Part shown: positions 37,502-46,570 of the stretch, in pieces
Layout: every line of letters starts with the position of its first letter
How positions within the stretch are numbered: position 1 is the stretch's first letter
Notes under the pieces: model-generated
What the model was told of the DNA's origin: nothing
The model's input: the letters and a program-made list of their open reading frames with translations, nothing else
Database searches by the model: none
Origin: Photobacterium sp. GB-56
GTDB lineage: Bacteria; Pseudomonadota; Gammaproteobacteria; Enterobacterales; Vibrionaceae
Length of the DNA stretch: 64,000 nt
Assembly (NCBI RefSeq): GCF_003026105.1
Contig: NZ_PYNW01000014.1
Span: 48,413-112,412 of the forward strand
Direction of reading: 5' to 3'
Translations under genes and position numbers: made by a program

Positions 37502-37552
37502 AGTGGTATTACACCCCATAATACCACTATTTTTTAATGGTATTATGGGTGT
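37502..37552 (+). terminator. terminator with competing alternative hairpin
   Basis: AGTGGTATTA pairs with TAATACCACT, followed by ATTTTTTAA, a good terminator for the preceding gene. The same right arm, extended upstream as ACACCCCATAATACCA, can instead pair with TGGTATTATGGGTGT at 37538-37552 (15 bp, one bulged C). The two structures exclude each other. Confidence 0.7.
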
Positions 37553-37712
37553 CGGCAAGCTCGATATAATGTCATTATTTTAACGGGCTAGTAACGCTAA
37601 ACTACAGCGAAATATAAGCAATTTAAAATAATGGCTTATCCGAATTAGGCGTTGGAATAGCTATATTGAATGTTAAATTTTAATTAGAAAAGACATATCA
37701 AAGGAATGAGCC

Positions 37713-37760
37713 ATGAAAGCAATAGCACTATATTACTTACATCTTAAATTCTTCTTCTAA
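37713..37760 (+). CDS. possible 15-residue small protein or leader peptide
   Basis: MKAIALYYLHLKFFF, preceded by AAAGGAATGAGCC, a good ribosome binding site. Hydrophobic and aromatic, and could be a membrane micropeptide. Nothing downstream in the same direction makes it an obvious leader. Evidence is only the start region and the reading frame, so this may be chance. Confidence 0.25.
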   Translation: MKAIALYYLHLKFFF

Positions 37761-37810
37761 CCACACCTAAGTGATGTGCTTTTTCTAACTCTTTTTTGGT
37801 TGTTTTTTGT

Positions 37811-38014
37811 CTATTTATCATTATTAACCCAAGCATTATTTTCTTTAGTCGCTAATAATTTTCCGACAATATCTCTCAATTCAATTTTTACCGTGAAAAA
37901 AGGAGCATATGAAGAAGATGATACTTTCGCACCTCTTAAACATTTCATAAAAACAGTTTCAGATTTAATTATTTTATCTAAATCATTAATGTACATAATA
38001 TTATATACTGACAT
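37811..38014 (-). CDS. small protein of unknown function
   Basis: 67 residues starting MSVYNIMYINDLDKI. AGGAA is spaced 7 bases from the ATG, which decides for this strand over the overlapping plus-strand frame 37776-38036. The sequence is soluble-looking, mixed charge, one cysteine, ending NNDK. It lies downstream of the cold-shock gene in the same orientation, 160 bases away. No family recognised. Confidence 0.4.
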   Translation of the reverse strand: MSVYNIMYINDLDKIIKSETVFMKCLRGAKVSSSSYAPFFTVKIELRDIVGKLLATKENNAWVNNDK

Positions 38015-38173
38015 TTATATTTCCTATTTATTTTAAGTTATTACTATGATTATTATTTAATTATTATCTAAACTTTATCGAGAAATAATAGAAACAAATA
38101 GAATAATGATAAAAGCAATATTTTTAAGTGTTCGATAATGGGGCAGCAATAAAATGCTACCCTTTAGAAAGTC

Positions 38174-38386
38174 TTATAAAGCAACGACATTTGAAGCTTG
38201 AAGACCTTTTTGACCTTGTTCGACATCAAAAGAAACCTTTTGGCCATCCATCAATGTCTTAAAACCTTCAGAAACGATAGCTTGAAAATGTACAAATACA
38301 TCTGCACCGCCATTGTCTTGGGTAATAAAACCAAAGCCTTTATCTTCGTTAAACCATTTTACTAAACCAGTATTTTTATTAGACAT
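38174..38386 (-). CDS. cold-shock protein, CspA family
   Basis: 70 residues, one OB-fold cold-shock domain that binds single-stranded nucleic acids. RNP1 KGFGFIT (about 16-22) and RNP2-like DVFVHF (about 30-35) are present. The ATG at 38386 with AGGGA upstream gives the canonical [17 protein letters not shown] start; a longer frame to 38422 is not supported. The gene has a long upstream region that could hold a thermosensitive 5' leader, as in cspA genes, but I did not find a defined cold box. Confidence 0.95.
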   Translation of the reverse strand: MSNKNTGLVKWFNEDKGFGFITQDNGGADVFVHFQAIVSEGFKTLMDGQKVSFDVEQGQKGLQASNVVAL

Positions 38387-38849
38387 AATGTGTCCCTTAA
38401 ATAAATTCATAAAATATCGCAAATGCGAAGTACTAAGAGTCTGAATTATCGATGTGACGAAGAAGCTAAGGGAAACACAGAGGATGGCAACAATAACGAA
38501 GATATTCTGAGGGTTTTACTTTTACTTGATGTTTCATTAATAACTCTGAACAACAGAGCCATTACAGTAGAGCACTAAATCGATAGGCTGTATATGTTTA
38601 TTTTATCAAAATAAGAAAATGAAAACCAAGCAATTGATTTAAAACATATTTTTTATTGAATTTATTTTTATATCTATTATTTGAATAACCTGTACAATAG
38701 CCGATGCAAAACAACGATTAATTAAATATTCCATTAAAAGCTTCTCTGTTTCTCTTCCATTTAATTCATCACATCTATTCTGCAATATCTTTTCTTCATT
38801 ACTGAGTTAGATGATTGTCTTTGCACTACACCTCTAATATAGCGAGATC
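38387..38849. other. spacer between the cold-shock gene and the small-gene cluster
   Basis: 460 bases. The part nearest the cold-shock gene is expected to be its leader and promoter; the remainder is AT-rich and should hold the promoter for 38850. No ORF or clear hairpin. Confidence 0.4.
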
Positions 38850-39056
38850 ATGATGCGTAAATCTGGAAAGAAACCTGGAAAAAAAATAAGAAAAAATGCT
38901 TTTGAAGATCGATTTGCTCTTATCGTTGAAGACTACCACAAAGCCAAAGAAGTACTAGATTCCTTAATAGTAGGAACAGCTGAACATAACAAACAACAGA
39001 CGATATGTAATAACCTTTTTGCAAGCGCAGAGCGCTGTATAAAATCAGGATCATAA
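38850..39056 (+). CDS. small basic protein of unknown function
   Basis: 68 residues, or 67 if the second ATG (38853) is used, for which GCGAG is the better-spaced ribosome binding site. The first ~18 residues are very lysine- and arginine-rich (KSGKKPGKKIRKN), the rest helical and mixed charge. It could bind nucleic acid; this is only a guess from charge. First of three small plus-strand genes. Confidence 0.5.
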   Translation: MMRKSGKKPGKKIRKNAFEDRFALIVEDYHKAKEVLDSLIVGTAEHNKQQTICNNLFASAERCIKSGS

Positions 39057-39168
39057 TAAAAATTAACTATCCTTAATTGTTACTATCTTTCAAAGCCGTA
39101 AGCTTCCTATCCACTCTCTATACAGCGTTTCAACATTCGACTGACTTTTACTTTTGAGTACCGACACC

Positions 39169-39474
39169 ATGAAACTAATGACTTTTCGATCTGAATGTAT
39201 TTGCGGTACTGCGACTATGCCAGCCTTTTTGTCAAAGCTTGGTGTCAAAATTCACAAAGTAGAAATAGCTAATGAACCTTCAAAAAAGGCTAAACAGCGC
39301 ATGGTTGAAACAGGTATTTACACGATAGAAGTACAAGATAACCACACGTTAGAAAGCTTACGAGAGCTCATGACGAAAGAGATTGAGCAGGAAGGTATGT
39401 TTTTAAATCTACACAAATGCTACCAAACATTAAATCTTGGTATGTCGCCAGATGAAAGACATTTCAACAGCTAG
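39169..39474 (+). CDS. small protein of unknown function
   Basis: 101 residues from the ATG at 39169; an in-frame TTG at 39154 would add five residues but has no ribosome binding site. Starts MKLMTFRSECICGTATMPAF, with a CxC near residues 10-12 and another cysteine near residue 83. Alternating charged helices follow. The LSKLGVKIHKVEI segment looks like a small alpha/beta fold. No family recognised. Confidence 0.5.
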   Translation: MKLMTFRSECICGTATMPAFLSKLGVKIHKVEIANEPSKKAKQRMVETGIYTIEVQDNHTLESLRELMTKEIEQEGMFLNLHKCYQTLNLGMSPDERHFNS

Positions 39475-39564
39475 TGCGAAATTTATCTCTAAACATTACC
39501 TTACTCAATCAGCCAATCTCTACGTTTATTCATATCCCTAATAACGTAAAATTTAAGGACACTT

Positions 39565-39843
39565 ATGATCACTATTAACCTTCGCCTACCGCATGGCAGC
39601 ACAGAAGACTATACCCAACAATTTATCGCTTACACGAAATCGGGTGCTTTTCTTCAAGATCTTGATGGTGCGAACAAAGTCACTATTCCAGCCTACAGCA
39701 TACTGTCTGTTATCCTAAAAGACGGTACTTTCAGTACATCAATGAAAAAAGATTTAAAATTAACAGAGCCAACAAAATTTGGCGATTACAAAGACTCGAT
39801 GAAATTAATGGAAACAGCCGAGAAAAGCAGTAAAGAACAATAA
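39565..39843 (+). CDS. small protein of unknown function
   Basis: 92 residues with AAGGA 6 bases before the ATG, so translation is likely. Starts MITINLRLPHGSTEDY; Lys- and Thr-rich, no cysteine, no signal peptide, charged C-terminus (EKSSKEQ). No family recognised. Third of the small plus-strand genes, which are spaced by about 90-110 bases and could share a transcript. Confidence 0.55.
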   Translation: MITINLRLPHGSTEDYTQQFIAYTKSGAFLQDLDGANKVTIPAYSILSVILKDGTFSTSMKKDLKLTEPTKFGDYKDSMKLMETAEKSSKEQ

Positions 39844-39989
39844 TAAACATTAGTGATGGGGTAAATATTTTCCATCACTTGTCTTTTAATCATTTATTAT
39901 TGAACTAGTTTTAATTATATAAATATGTGTAATTCCTCTTACATATATAACGACTAAAATATTCAAACTCTGAAATCAAATAAAAATCT

Positions 39990-40424
39990 TCATACTTTCT
40001 TATAGTATTTCTTCCATGGCTTTTCTCCTATTTCAGTAGGAAGCCTATTTGTTTGAACCACTCTGCCATCAAGAATCAGCAGTAATCGCCAAGCAGGATA
40101 AGGAATTGACGATTCTCCATCTATCCAGCGGTTAATTGTTCGCATAGGGTTCGATTTCCCCTTTATACCCAGCATTTTTGTCACGATGCCTTTACTATGA
40201 ACATTCGCTAAATGTTCAAATACTTCGCGTATTTCACTCGGTGTCGGTTCTCGATATTCAGGATCATCAATAGAACGGTAAGAATCAGGTTGATTGATGC
40301 TTTCTGCAATAAAATGAACGTAAGAGCAATGTCGACGACTTAATTCTTGTTCATACTCGTGGCGCTCATTAATTTCAGCCTGAACTTCTGCCGATAAACT
40401 AAATAAATCTGTATTCACTCTCAA
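39990..40424 (-). CDS. possible helix-turn-helix DNA-binding protein
   Basis: 144 residues. The C-terminal half reads as a short bihelical unit (TPSEIREVFEHLANVHSKGIV then TKMLGIKGKSNPMRTINRWIDGESSIPYPAWRLLLILDG, quoted in parts), similar in feel to regulators carried on mobile elements, where a small domain recognises DNA and RWxxG.S.IPYxxWRLLLI follows. The N-terminal half is polar and helical. It lies 130 bases downstream of the methyltransferase-HNH gene in the same orientation, so it may be co-transcribed. Family not identified. Confidence 0.5.
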   Translation of the reverse strand: MRVNTDLFSLSAEVQAEINERHEYEQELSRRHCSYVHFIAESINQPDSYRSIDDPEYREPTPSEIREVFEHLANVHSKGIVTKMLGIKGKSNPMRTINRWIDGESSIPYPAWRLLLILDGRVVQTNRLPTEIGEKPWKKYYKKV

Positions 40425-40553
40425 GGTATCTTCCTAAAGTAGCTGTAGAGCAATTATTTAAAATGACGTTTTTTCTAGGTAAGTTAGATAAAAATTCTAT
40501 TAAGCTCATTGATCATTTAGCTAACTCAAATTTAATACTTATATCCATAAGTT

Positions 40554-42278
40554 TTACCACTCGCCGACCAGCAAACGACTTTTAACACCATTAACTTGTA
40601 AACCCATCGCTTCAAAAACATCATCAAAGTTACGACATGCTAACGGTAAATGAGGCAGTGATAATACGGCTTCATCAAAAAAACGTTTTTGCTCTTGCTC
40701 TGTTTGCCATGCTACTTGCCACCAATTAACGATACGCTCTCTCGAATCAATTAAACGGCGTCTTGTCGGCACTCGCGCCCTTTTTTGGTTATTCTCATTT
40801 TTACTGGCAGGCAATAAATTCCACTTATCATTATTCGGCCAATAAGCAAACGGTAAGCAATGATCTACCTGATAATCAGGCTGTAAGCGTTTACCACTCC
40901 ATACACTTTCCAGTTCTACACCGTTTTGCTGTAAAGCAATGATCTTCTGCCGTACACCTCGGGTGTCATGACTTTCATCAATCCATTTTAGACAGTCGTA
41001 ATAAGTTTGTAGCGGAATATCTCGCGCTTCATTTAACTTATAACGACGCATTTCTGCTATCCATTGATTCACGACTAATGGCTCTATCCAGCTACTGTAT
41101 AATCGCAGACATTCCCACAAACTTTCGTCTAGCACGAAATAGCCAAATTCAGCTAACGCTTCTATTTCAAGTACAAAGCAATCTGCTGTACGTACTTTTT
41201 CACGCTCCATTTGAAATAACGTATTATTTTTATCTCCCTGATAAATAAACGTAACAGGGCCATCTTGAATTGTTTTCAAACTATCTCGGATCGTTGTTTG
41301 GAGTGCTTTAGCTTCATCACCCGTAAACATCGCCCCAATAGATAAATCATCTGCACTAAGGTGTGTCAGTTTTTTCCAGCCTTGCTCTTTTACAAAGCCT
41401 AAGCCTTTTTTACTGTCGCTACTTTGTTGGATACCAAAGCCATCAATATCAATATCGATTAAGCGTTTAAATTGTCGTATCCAATAAAGTGCCACTAAGC
41501 CCAATGGCAATCGAACTTTATTATCTTCGCGGCTGAGAACAGCACCGGGATGGGCGTCAGCGATATGTAAAAGAGTACGAAGTAACGCAAGCTTGTACGT
41601 GGCAGACTTAGCATCATTAACAATGATTTGCCTAACCTTGATCAGATCACCCGTACCATCATCAGGCAACTGCATCACCACGGTTTGCCATTGCACACTG
41701 CTACGACCTAATTCATCGGCATCATGTTCAGAAACGAAGTTAACTTGTAAGGCATGTTTATTGGCTAATTGTTCCAGTTCTTCAACACTGACATCATAGG
41801 CTTTGCGAGAATCAGAAAAATCACCATAACGCAGCGAGATCACTAGCTTTCCACTCGGTGCCAGTAGGTTAGATAATTTGCGAAATGCTCGCTCACGCGC
41901 ACAAGAAGAAAGGTGCATCCAGACCGCAGATAACAAAATACAATCAAAGCGCATACCAAGCTCTACAATACTGTGTAGCTCGGGTAGCTGATCATCAAGC
42001 CAAGTGATTTTATCATCATACTGCCGAGTATATTTTTCACCTTGTTCTCGTAATGCTTGTGCTGGCTCTATTGCATAGACATCACAATGATGCTCCGCAA
42101 ACCATAGCGCATCACGTCCAGCCCCTGCACCAATATCAAGCACTTTTAAGGCATCTTTCGATGAACTGACAGGCCAATGCGCTTGCCAATTTTTATGTAC
42201 TTGCTCAAAGGTCAACGACTGATATTGCTCACTCAGGCTTTGTGCATTTTGGTGATAAAAATCAATGGTTTTAGACAT
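40554..42278 (-). CDS. SAM methyltransferase - HNH endonuclease fusion
   Basis: 574 residues. Residues ~1-205 are a class I SAM-dependent methyltransferase: motif I VLDIGAGAGRD (46-56), acidic EP at 71-72, and LAPSGKLVISLRYG (139-152). A middle region (215-400) of unknown fold, starting NDAKSATYKLALLRTLLHIAD, resembles the part that precedes nuclease domains in HNH proteins. Residues ~465-505 form an HNH module: DHCLPF, then WNLLP and NENNQK, giving the D-H...N...N/K metal and catalytic pattern. Joined modification and cleavage activities suggest a restriction-like or nucleic-acid-damage defence role; whether the substrate is DNA or RNA is not visible. No signal peptide. Confidence 0.75.
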   Translation of the reverse strand: MSKTIDFYHQNAQSLSEQYQSLTFEQVHKNWQAHWPVSSSKDALKVLDIGAGAGRDALWFAEHHCDVYAIEPAQALREQGEKYTRQYDDKITWLDDQLPELHSIVELGMRFDCILLSAVWMHLSSCARERAFRKLSNLLAPSGKLVISLRYGDFSDSRKAYDVSVEELEQLANKHALQVNFVSEHDADELGRSSVQWQTVVMQLPDDGTGDLIKVRQIIVNDAKSATYKLALLRTLLHIADAHPGAVLSREDNKVRLPLGLVALYWIRQFKRLIDIDIDGFGIQQSSDSKKGLGFVKEQGWKKLTHLSADDLSIGAMFTGDEAKALQTTIRDSLKTIQDGPVTFIYQGDKNNTLFQMEREKVRTADCFVLEIEALAEFGYFVLDESLWECLRLYSSWIEPLVVNQWIAEMRRYKLNEARDIPLQTYYDCLKWIDESHDTRGVRQKIIALQQNGVELESVWSGKRLQPDYQVDHCLPFAYWPNNDKWNLLPASKNENNQKRARVPTRRRLIDSRERIVNWWQVAWQTEQEQKRFFDEAVLSLPHLPLACRNFDDVFEAMGLQVNGVKSRLLVGEW

Positions 42279-42435
42279 GATGATAGCTCTGAAAACAAGG
42301 TGAATTTATCATACTGTAAGTTATTGATATTCACGATTGAAATTTCAGTAATATTCTAATTTTGCTAAGGTTTTAATAATGTTTAGGCATTATTCTAAAA
42401 GCAAGTTTTATTAGATATCTAGCTTACAAAAAAGA

Positions 42436-42464
42436 AATGCCATTCGCTTTTCACAAATGGCATT
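42436..42464 (-). terminator. terminator of the chemoreceptor gene
   Basis: A 9-bp stem, AATGCCATT / AATGGCATT, with an 11-base loop. On the minus strand it is followed by TCTTTTTTG. Confidence 0.88.
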
Positions 42465-42497
42465 AGCTCTAACGTCGCCTTTTTCCAAGCATCATTA

Positions 42498-44057
42498 TTA
42501 TATTTTGAATGTCCCTACATGCTTATCCAGCGTTTGTGATAAGTCAGCAAGTTGCTGGCTGGATGCCTCTAATTGTTCACTGGCGTTCAAACCAAGTTTA
42601 ACTAAGTGACTCACCGTATCCATATTCAAGTTAATCTCATTCGCCACTGTTGATTGCTGCTCAGTGGCTGTCGCCACTTGGGTATTCATATCTAAAATAG
42701 TGGTGACTTGCTGTGAAATAGATTCAAGTGCTTGTCGCGCATGTTCTGTTTCGGTTGCCCCTTCGTTAATCAGTGCCTTACTGTTACTCATTGAGCCTAC
42801 CGCGCTCTGGGCTTCTGTTTGTAACTGGTGGATCATGGCATCGATTTCATCTGTTGATTGGGCTGTTTTCGTTGCAAGATTACGTACTTCATCAGCAACA
42901 ACAGCAAACCCGCGCCCAGCATCACCCGCCCTTGCTGCTTCAATCGCGGCATTCAATGCCAGTAAATTGGTTTGCTCTGAAATCCCACGTATTACTTCAA
43001 GAATCGTACCTATAGATTGCGTATTATCCGCCAAGCTAACAATGATATTTGAAGTACTGTTCATCTCATTTTCAAGGTTAGAGATGGCCGTTGTTGTTCG
43101 TTGTAGTGTTTTATACCCTTCTTGGGTTTCATTGGTTGCCATGCTTGCTGCATCTGCGGCACTCGCGGCGTTAGACGCAATTTCATTAACCGTGGCAATC
43201 ATTTCATTCATTGATGTCACAACGAGCATGGTTTGTTCATTTTGCTCTTGTCCTCTCGCGAGTGCTTGCTGTGACTGTTCACGTAGTGCAATGGCAGAAC
43301 CATTTAATTCCACGCCAGAATTCACCACTTGGGAAATAATGCCATGTACTTTTTCAACAAATACATTAAACGCTGACGAGATCTGGGCAACTTCGTCATT
43401 ACCTTTTATTGGTAAGCGCACCGTTAAATCACCATCACCTTGCGAGATATCATGCAATGCATCTTTAAGTACCGATAGTGGGCGCATTAATTTATTAAGC
43501 AGTAGAGATAGCACAATTAAACAAAGTACGAAGATCACAATCATCGAACCTAGTTGGTAAGTGATAATGCCATTGGTTGCTTGGCTTACTTCGGTAATGG
43601 GAATGCCAATATCAAATGTGCCGTAAAGCTGACCATTCACATAGATTGGCGCCATAATGTCGAACACCCATACCTTTTGTACGTCGGCATACCATTTGGA
43701 ATATTGTTGGACGCCTTTTGTCGCACCGTCTACGGTATACGCATCATCATATTTTTTGTTTAGCTTTTGCTTATCGCTATGTGCAACAGCTGTAACATTA
43801 TTATCGATAACAATGGCATAGCTAACATCAGAACGTTGTTTCAAATCATCGACTAATGCTTGAAGATCTTTTTTAGGGGTATCGGAATTTTCTAGAATAT
43901 ATCCTGCATTTTTGGCTAAGAATTCCGCCTGTATTTGAGATTTATCGAGGATGATATTGTCTATCTTTTGGCTAGATATAAAGTAGGTCGATGCCATACT
44001 CGCCATAACGGCAATGCCAAACATGGCACAAACGGCTAATAGGATTATTTTTTTCAT
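42498..44057 (-). CDS. methyl-accepting chemotaxis protein with single-Cache sensor
   Basis: 519 residues. TM1 at about 5-25, a periplasmic single-Cache-type domain (about 30-160, with [17 protein letters not shown]), TM2 at about 168-190, HAMP at about 190-245, then the signalling domain with the hairpin tip around residues 380-395 ([19 protein letters not shown]) and [12 protein letters not shown]. It relays an external chemical signal to CheA. The ligand is unknown; sCache receptors often bind small carboxylates. Monocistronic, with its own terminator. Confidence 0.95.
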   Translation of the reverse strand: MKKIILLAVCAMFGIAVMASMASTYFISSQKIDNIILDKSQIQAEFLAKNAGYILENSDTPKKDLQALVDDLKQRSDVSYAIVIDNNVTAVAHSDKQKLNKKYDDAYTVDGATKGVQQYSKWYADVQKVWVFDIMAPIYVNGQLYGTFDIGIPITEVSQATNGIITYQLGSMIVIFVLCLIVLSLLLNKLMRPLSVLKDALHDISQGDGDLTVRLPIKGNDEVAQISSAFNVFVEKVHGIISQVVNSGVELNGSAIALREQSQQALARGQEQNEQTMLVVTSMNEMIATVNEIASNAASAADAASMATNETQEGYKTLQRTTTAISNLENEMNSTSNIIVSLADNTQSIGTILEVIRGISEQTNLLALNAAIEAARAGDAGRGFAVVADEVRNLATKTAQSTDEIDAMIHQLQTEAQSAVGSMSNSKALINEGATETEHARQALESISQQVTTILDMNTQVATATEQQSTVANEINLNMDTVSHLVKLGLNASEQLEASSQQLADLSQTLDKHVGTFKI

Positions 44058-44490
44058 TCTTATTGTCTCAACGCAAGTTGTGAATCTCTATCAACAAATG
44101 TTGTCAATCTCATCATTGATAGCTCGAACTGAATATGTCATCTCGCAACACAAGATGTGACCATTCAGTTACGTTATCTGTAAAAGTCGCAACAACTTTA
44201 ACAAATACGCTCAAACTTATGCTGTTATCACAATTTCACTAAAGCGCGACATCTGATGCACTTACTAAAAAGTAATTAAGTCAGCATCGCGTTTTTACTT
44301 TTGAATTGTGGCGATTAAATAATCAGTTTTATCCTCGATGTAAATGCAACTTAAAAGACAATAAAATCACTTAGTGGTATGACCTTGGTTAAATATGCTG
44401 CTGGCCACTATTAATTTATTCTTTTGTGTATATAGTGTGTGAATAAAAAGTTGCACACCATTTGCGTGCTATATAAAAGGAAAGTAAAAA
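44058..44490. other. spacer between the chemoreceptor and tpx
   Basis: Divergent promoter region, 430 bases. GTGTATATAGTGTGTGAATAA before 44491 is a likely promoter area for tpx. No ORF or regulatory motif that I can name. Confidence 0.4.
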
Positions 44491-44994
44491 ATGACTCAAG
44501 TAACATTCCAAGGCTCACCTGTTCAACTTGCAGGTACATTCCCTATTGTAGGTACTCAAGCACCAGCATTTACCCTTTGCGGCGCTGATCTTTCTGACAT
44601 CACGCTTGATTCAGTAAAAGGTAAAAAAGTTGTTTTAAATATCTTCCCAAGCATCGATACACCGGTTTGTGCACTTGGTGTAAAAGCATTTAATCAAAAA
44701 GCCGCAAACACTGAAAATACAGTTGTGCTATGTATCTCTGCTGACTTGCCTTTCGCTACAGGTCGTTTCTGTGCAGCAGAAGGTATTGAGAACGTTAAAA
44801 CGGCTTCTCTATTCCGTAGCCCTGAATTTGCAGAAGCATACGGCGTTAAACTCGCTGAAGGCGCACTTCGTGATTTAGCTACTCGTGCTGTTGTTGTACT
44901 AAACGAGGAAGGTCTTGTGATCCATGCTGAACTTGTAGCAGAGATTACTGATGAGCCTAACTACGACGCAGCAATCGCAGCGCTACAAAAATAA
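44491..44994 (+). CDS. tpx: thiol peroxidase Tpx
   Basis: 167 residues, the standard length. An atypical two-cysteine peroxiredoxin that reduces alkyl hydroperoxides and H2O2 with thioredoxin. The peroxidatic motif FPSIDTPVC puts the active cysteine at 60, and the resolving cysteine is 94 in GRFCAAEG. The N-terminal [14 protein letters not shown] pattern is typical. AAAGGAAAG upstream of ATG is a strong ribosome binding site. Monocistronic, with its own terminator. Confidence 0.97.
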   Translation: MTQVTFQGSPVQLAGTFPIVGTQAPAFTLCGADLSDITLDSVKGKKVVLNIFPSIDTPVCALGVKAFNQKAANTENTVVLCISADLPFATGRFCAAEGIENVKTASLFRSPEFAEAYGVKLAEGALRDLATRAVVVLNEEGLVIHAELVAEITDEPNYDAAIAALQK

Positions 44995-45011
44995 GATAAA
45001 TATAAAAATTG

Positions 45012-45034
45012 AAGTGGCTCTTAAGGGGCCGCTT
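45012..45034 (+). terminator. terminator of tpx
   Basis: A 7-bp stem, AAGTGGC / GCCGCTT (one T-G pair), followed by ATCTCTTTTTC. It starts 17 bases past the stop. Confidence 0.8.
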
Positions 45035-45211
45035 ATCTCTTTTTCGCAAATTCTGTATGCATAACATTCACGGTCAAAAGAGTCGCCCCTTCTTTCTCTA
45101 CCATCTTATATATTGTTCGAACTCTCACCGCATTGAGCAATAATCTAACTCGATAATCCTGATACAAAACATTAATAAGAAAAGCTATGCTATATTTTAT
45201 TAATCAATCAG

Positions 45212-45979
45212 TTACATCAAGTCCACTTTGTACCCATCACCACCAATAACTAACGAGCTAGGGACTTGGTTATCTTGCAGCCAACAATCTAATTCATGCC
45301 CTATATGGGTAATGATAAATTGCTTTGGTCGTAGGCGTTCATAAACATCAAAGGCTGTATCAATATCGCTATGATTACCTCGTGCTAATGTCGGTGGAAA
45401 AGAGCAATCTAGCACTAATGCATCTAGTTTATTTACTGACAATAAATACTGCTCAGTTTCCAGAGGTAAACCATCGGTATCTGTTAAGTAAGCGACGGTA
45501 TTTCCATCAAACTCAAACAGATACCCAAACGTAGGTTTGGAGTGTTGCATCGACAGCGGTGTGATTTTCAGCCCTTCGACATAAAAAGGTACTCCATGCT
45601 GAAGATACGGACGAAAATCTAAACAGCCAGAATGTTTCAGTAGATCAGCGCAGCCTAAAGGATCATTAGGGCACCAGACAGGAATTAATCCACCATTTCC
45701 CCAACGCAGATGAAACAAACCTTGAACATGATCGACATGAAAATGAGTAAGCAAAAAGCCAATATATGAACCAACTGAAAAACGCTTATGAAGATCCATG
45801 ATGCCTGCATCAATAAGCAAACGCTTTTTATTCTGCTCATTGCTCCACTCTATCATCGCTGAACAGGGTTTTCGTTCGAGATGATGATCATAGGTTGCAG
45901 CCTCACATGCAGCACAATGACAACCATATAGGGGAACACCACCAGCGGCACCGGTGCCGAGTAATGTCAGTGATAACAT
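45212..45979 (-). CDS. phnP: phosphoribosyl 1,2-cyclic phosphate phosphodiesterase
   Basis: 255 residues, metallo-beta-lactamase fold. Opens the five-membered cyclic phosphate made by C-P lyase to ribose 1,5-bisphosphate. The metal motif THFHVDHVQGL lies near residues 78-88, and a further His is in ITHIGHELD near the end. An N-terminal CHCAAC (about 20-25) provides the structural zinc site seen in PhnP. Last gene of the operon, 2 bases after phnN. Confidence 0.93.
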   Translation of the reverse strand: MLSLTLLGTGAAGGVPLYGCHCAACEAATYDHHLERKPCSAMIEWSNEQNKKRLLIDAGIMDLHKRFSVGSYIGFLLTHFHVDHVQGLFHLRWGNGGLIPVWCPNDPLGCADLLKHSGCLDFRPYLQHGVPFYVEGLKITPLSMQHSKPTFGYLFEFDGNTVAYLTDTDGLPLETEQYLLSVNKLDALVLDCSFPPTLARGNHSDIDTAFDVYERLRPKQFIITHIGHELDCWLQDNQVPSSLVIGGDGYKVDLM

Positions 45980-45981
45980 AA

Positions 45982-46560
45982 TTAACCCACGACGTTTTTT
46001 GATTGAGACTCGTACACCGCATATTTCATCTGCGCCAGAAACTGCTCTGTACTGCTTTGAAGAGAGCCACTATTATCAACCACAATTGCACATGGTGGTC
46101 TTACAGCGTCATAAGCCACTGCGCGCTCCAACCGTTGTGTTATCTCTTCTTCACTTTCTCGCCCTCGAAGCTGTAACCGTTGCTCTAGGGCTTCAGGGCT
46201 AACTGAGATCCACACCACTTGAAGTTGCTCACCAAAGCGAGCCTTGGCGGTTTCTAAATAAGCTCTGGAGCCATTAACCATGACATCCAATCCCTTATTG
46301 AGCCAATCATCCACTTCATTGCCAACGCCATATCGACAGCCATTCGCCTGCCAGTGCATGACAAATAACCCACGATGAATGCGTAAATCAAATTCGGTGT
46401 CTAATAGCGCGATATGATTTTCATTCCCCATAAATGCAGGTCGAGTAATATAGCGATGTGCGATCATCAATCGCTCACTTAAACTTTCTCGAACCGCATT
46501 GATAAGAGAATCTTTACCCGCGCCAGAGGCACCTAAGACATAGAACAACCTCGCCAACAC
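45982..46560 (-). CDS. phnN: ribose 1,5-bisphosphate phosphokinase
   Basis: 192 residues, guanylate-kinase-like. Phosphorylates ribose 1,5-bisphosphate to PRPP, feeding the sugar back to nucleotide synthesis. The P-loop GASGAGKDS is at 10-18. Translation begins at a GTG (46558-46560) preceded by AAAGGAG. It lies between phnM (10 bases) and phnP (2 bases). Confidence 0.93.
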   Translation of the reverse strand: MLARLFYVLGASGAGKDSLINAVRESLSERLMIAHRYITRPAFMGNENHIALLDTEFDLRIHRGLFVMHWQANGCRYGVGNEVDDWLNKGLDVMVNGSRAYLETAKARFGEQLQVVWISVSPEALEQRLQLRGRESEEEITQRLERAVAYDAVRPPCAIVVDNSGSLQSSTEQFLAQMKYAVYESQSKNVVG

Positions 46561-46570
46561 TGTTTCTCCT

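Noticed and set aside
37776..38036. 86-residue plus-strand frame
   Set aside because: Overlaps the minus-strand 67-codon frame, which has the better ribosome binding site; composition is low-complexity hydrophobic.
42664..43560. 298-residue frame antisense to the chemoreceptor
   Set aside because: Lies wholly opposite an intact, well-supported chemoreceptor; the Ser/Ala/Ile-rich product is the usual shadow of helical coding sequence.
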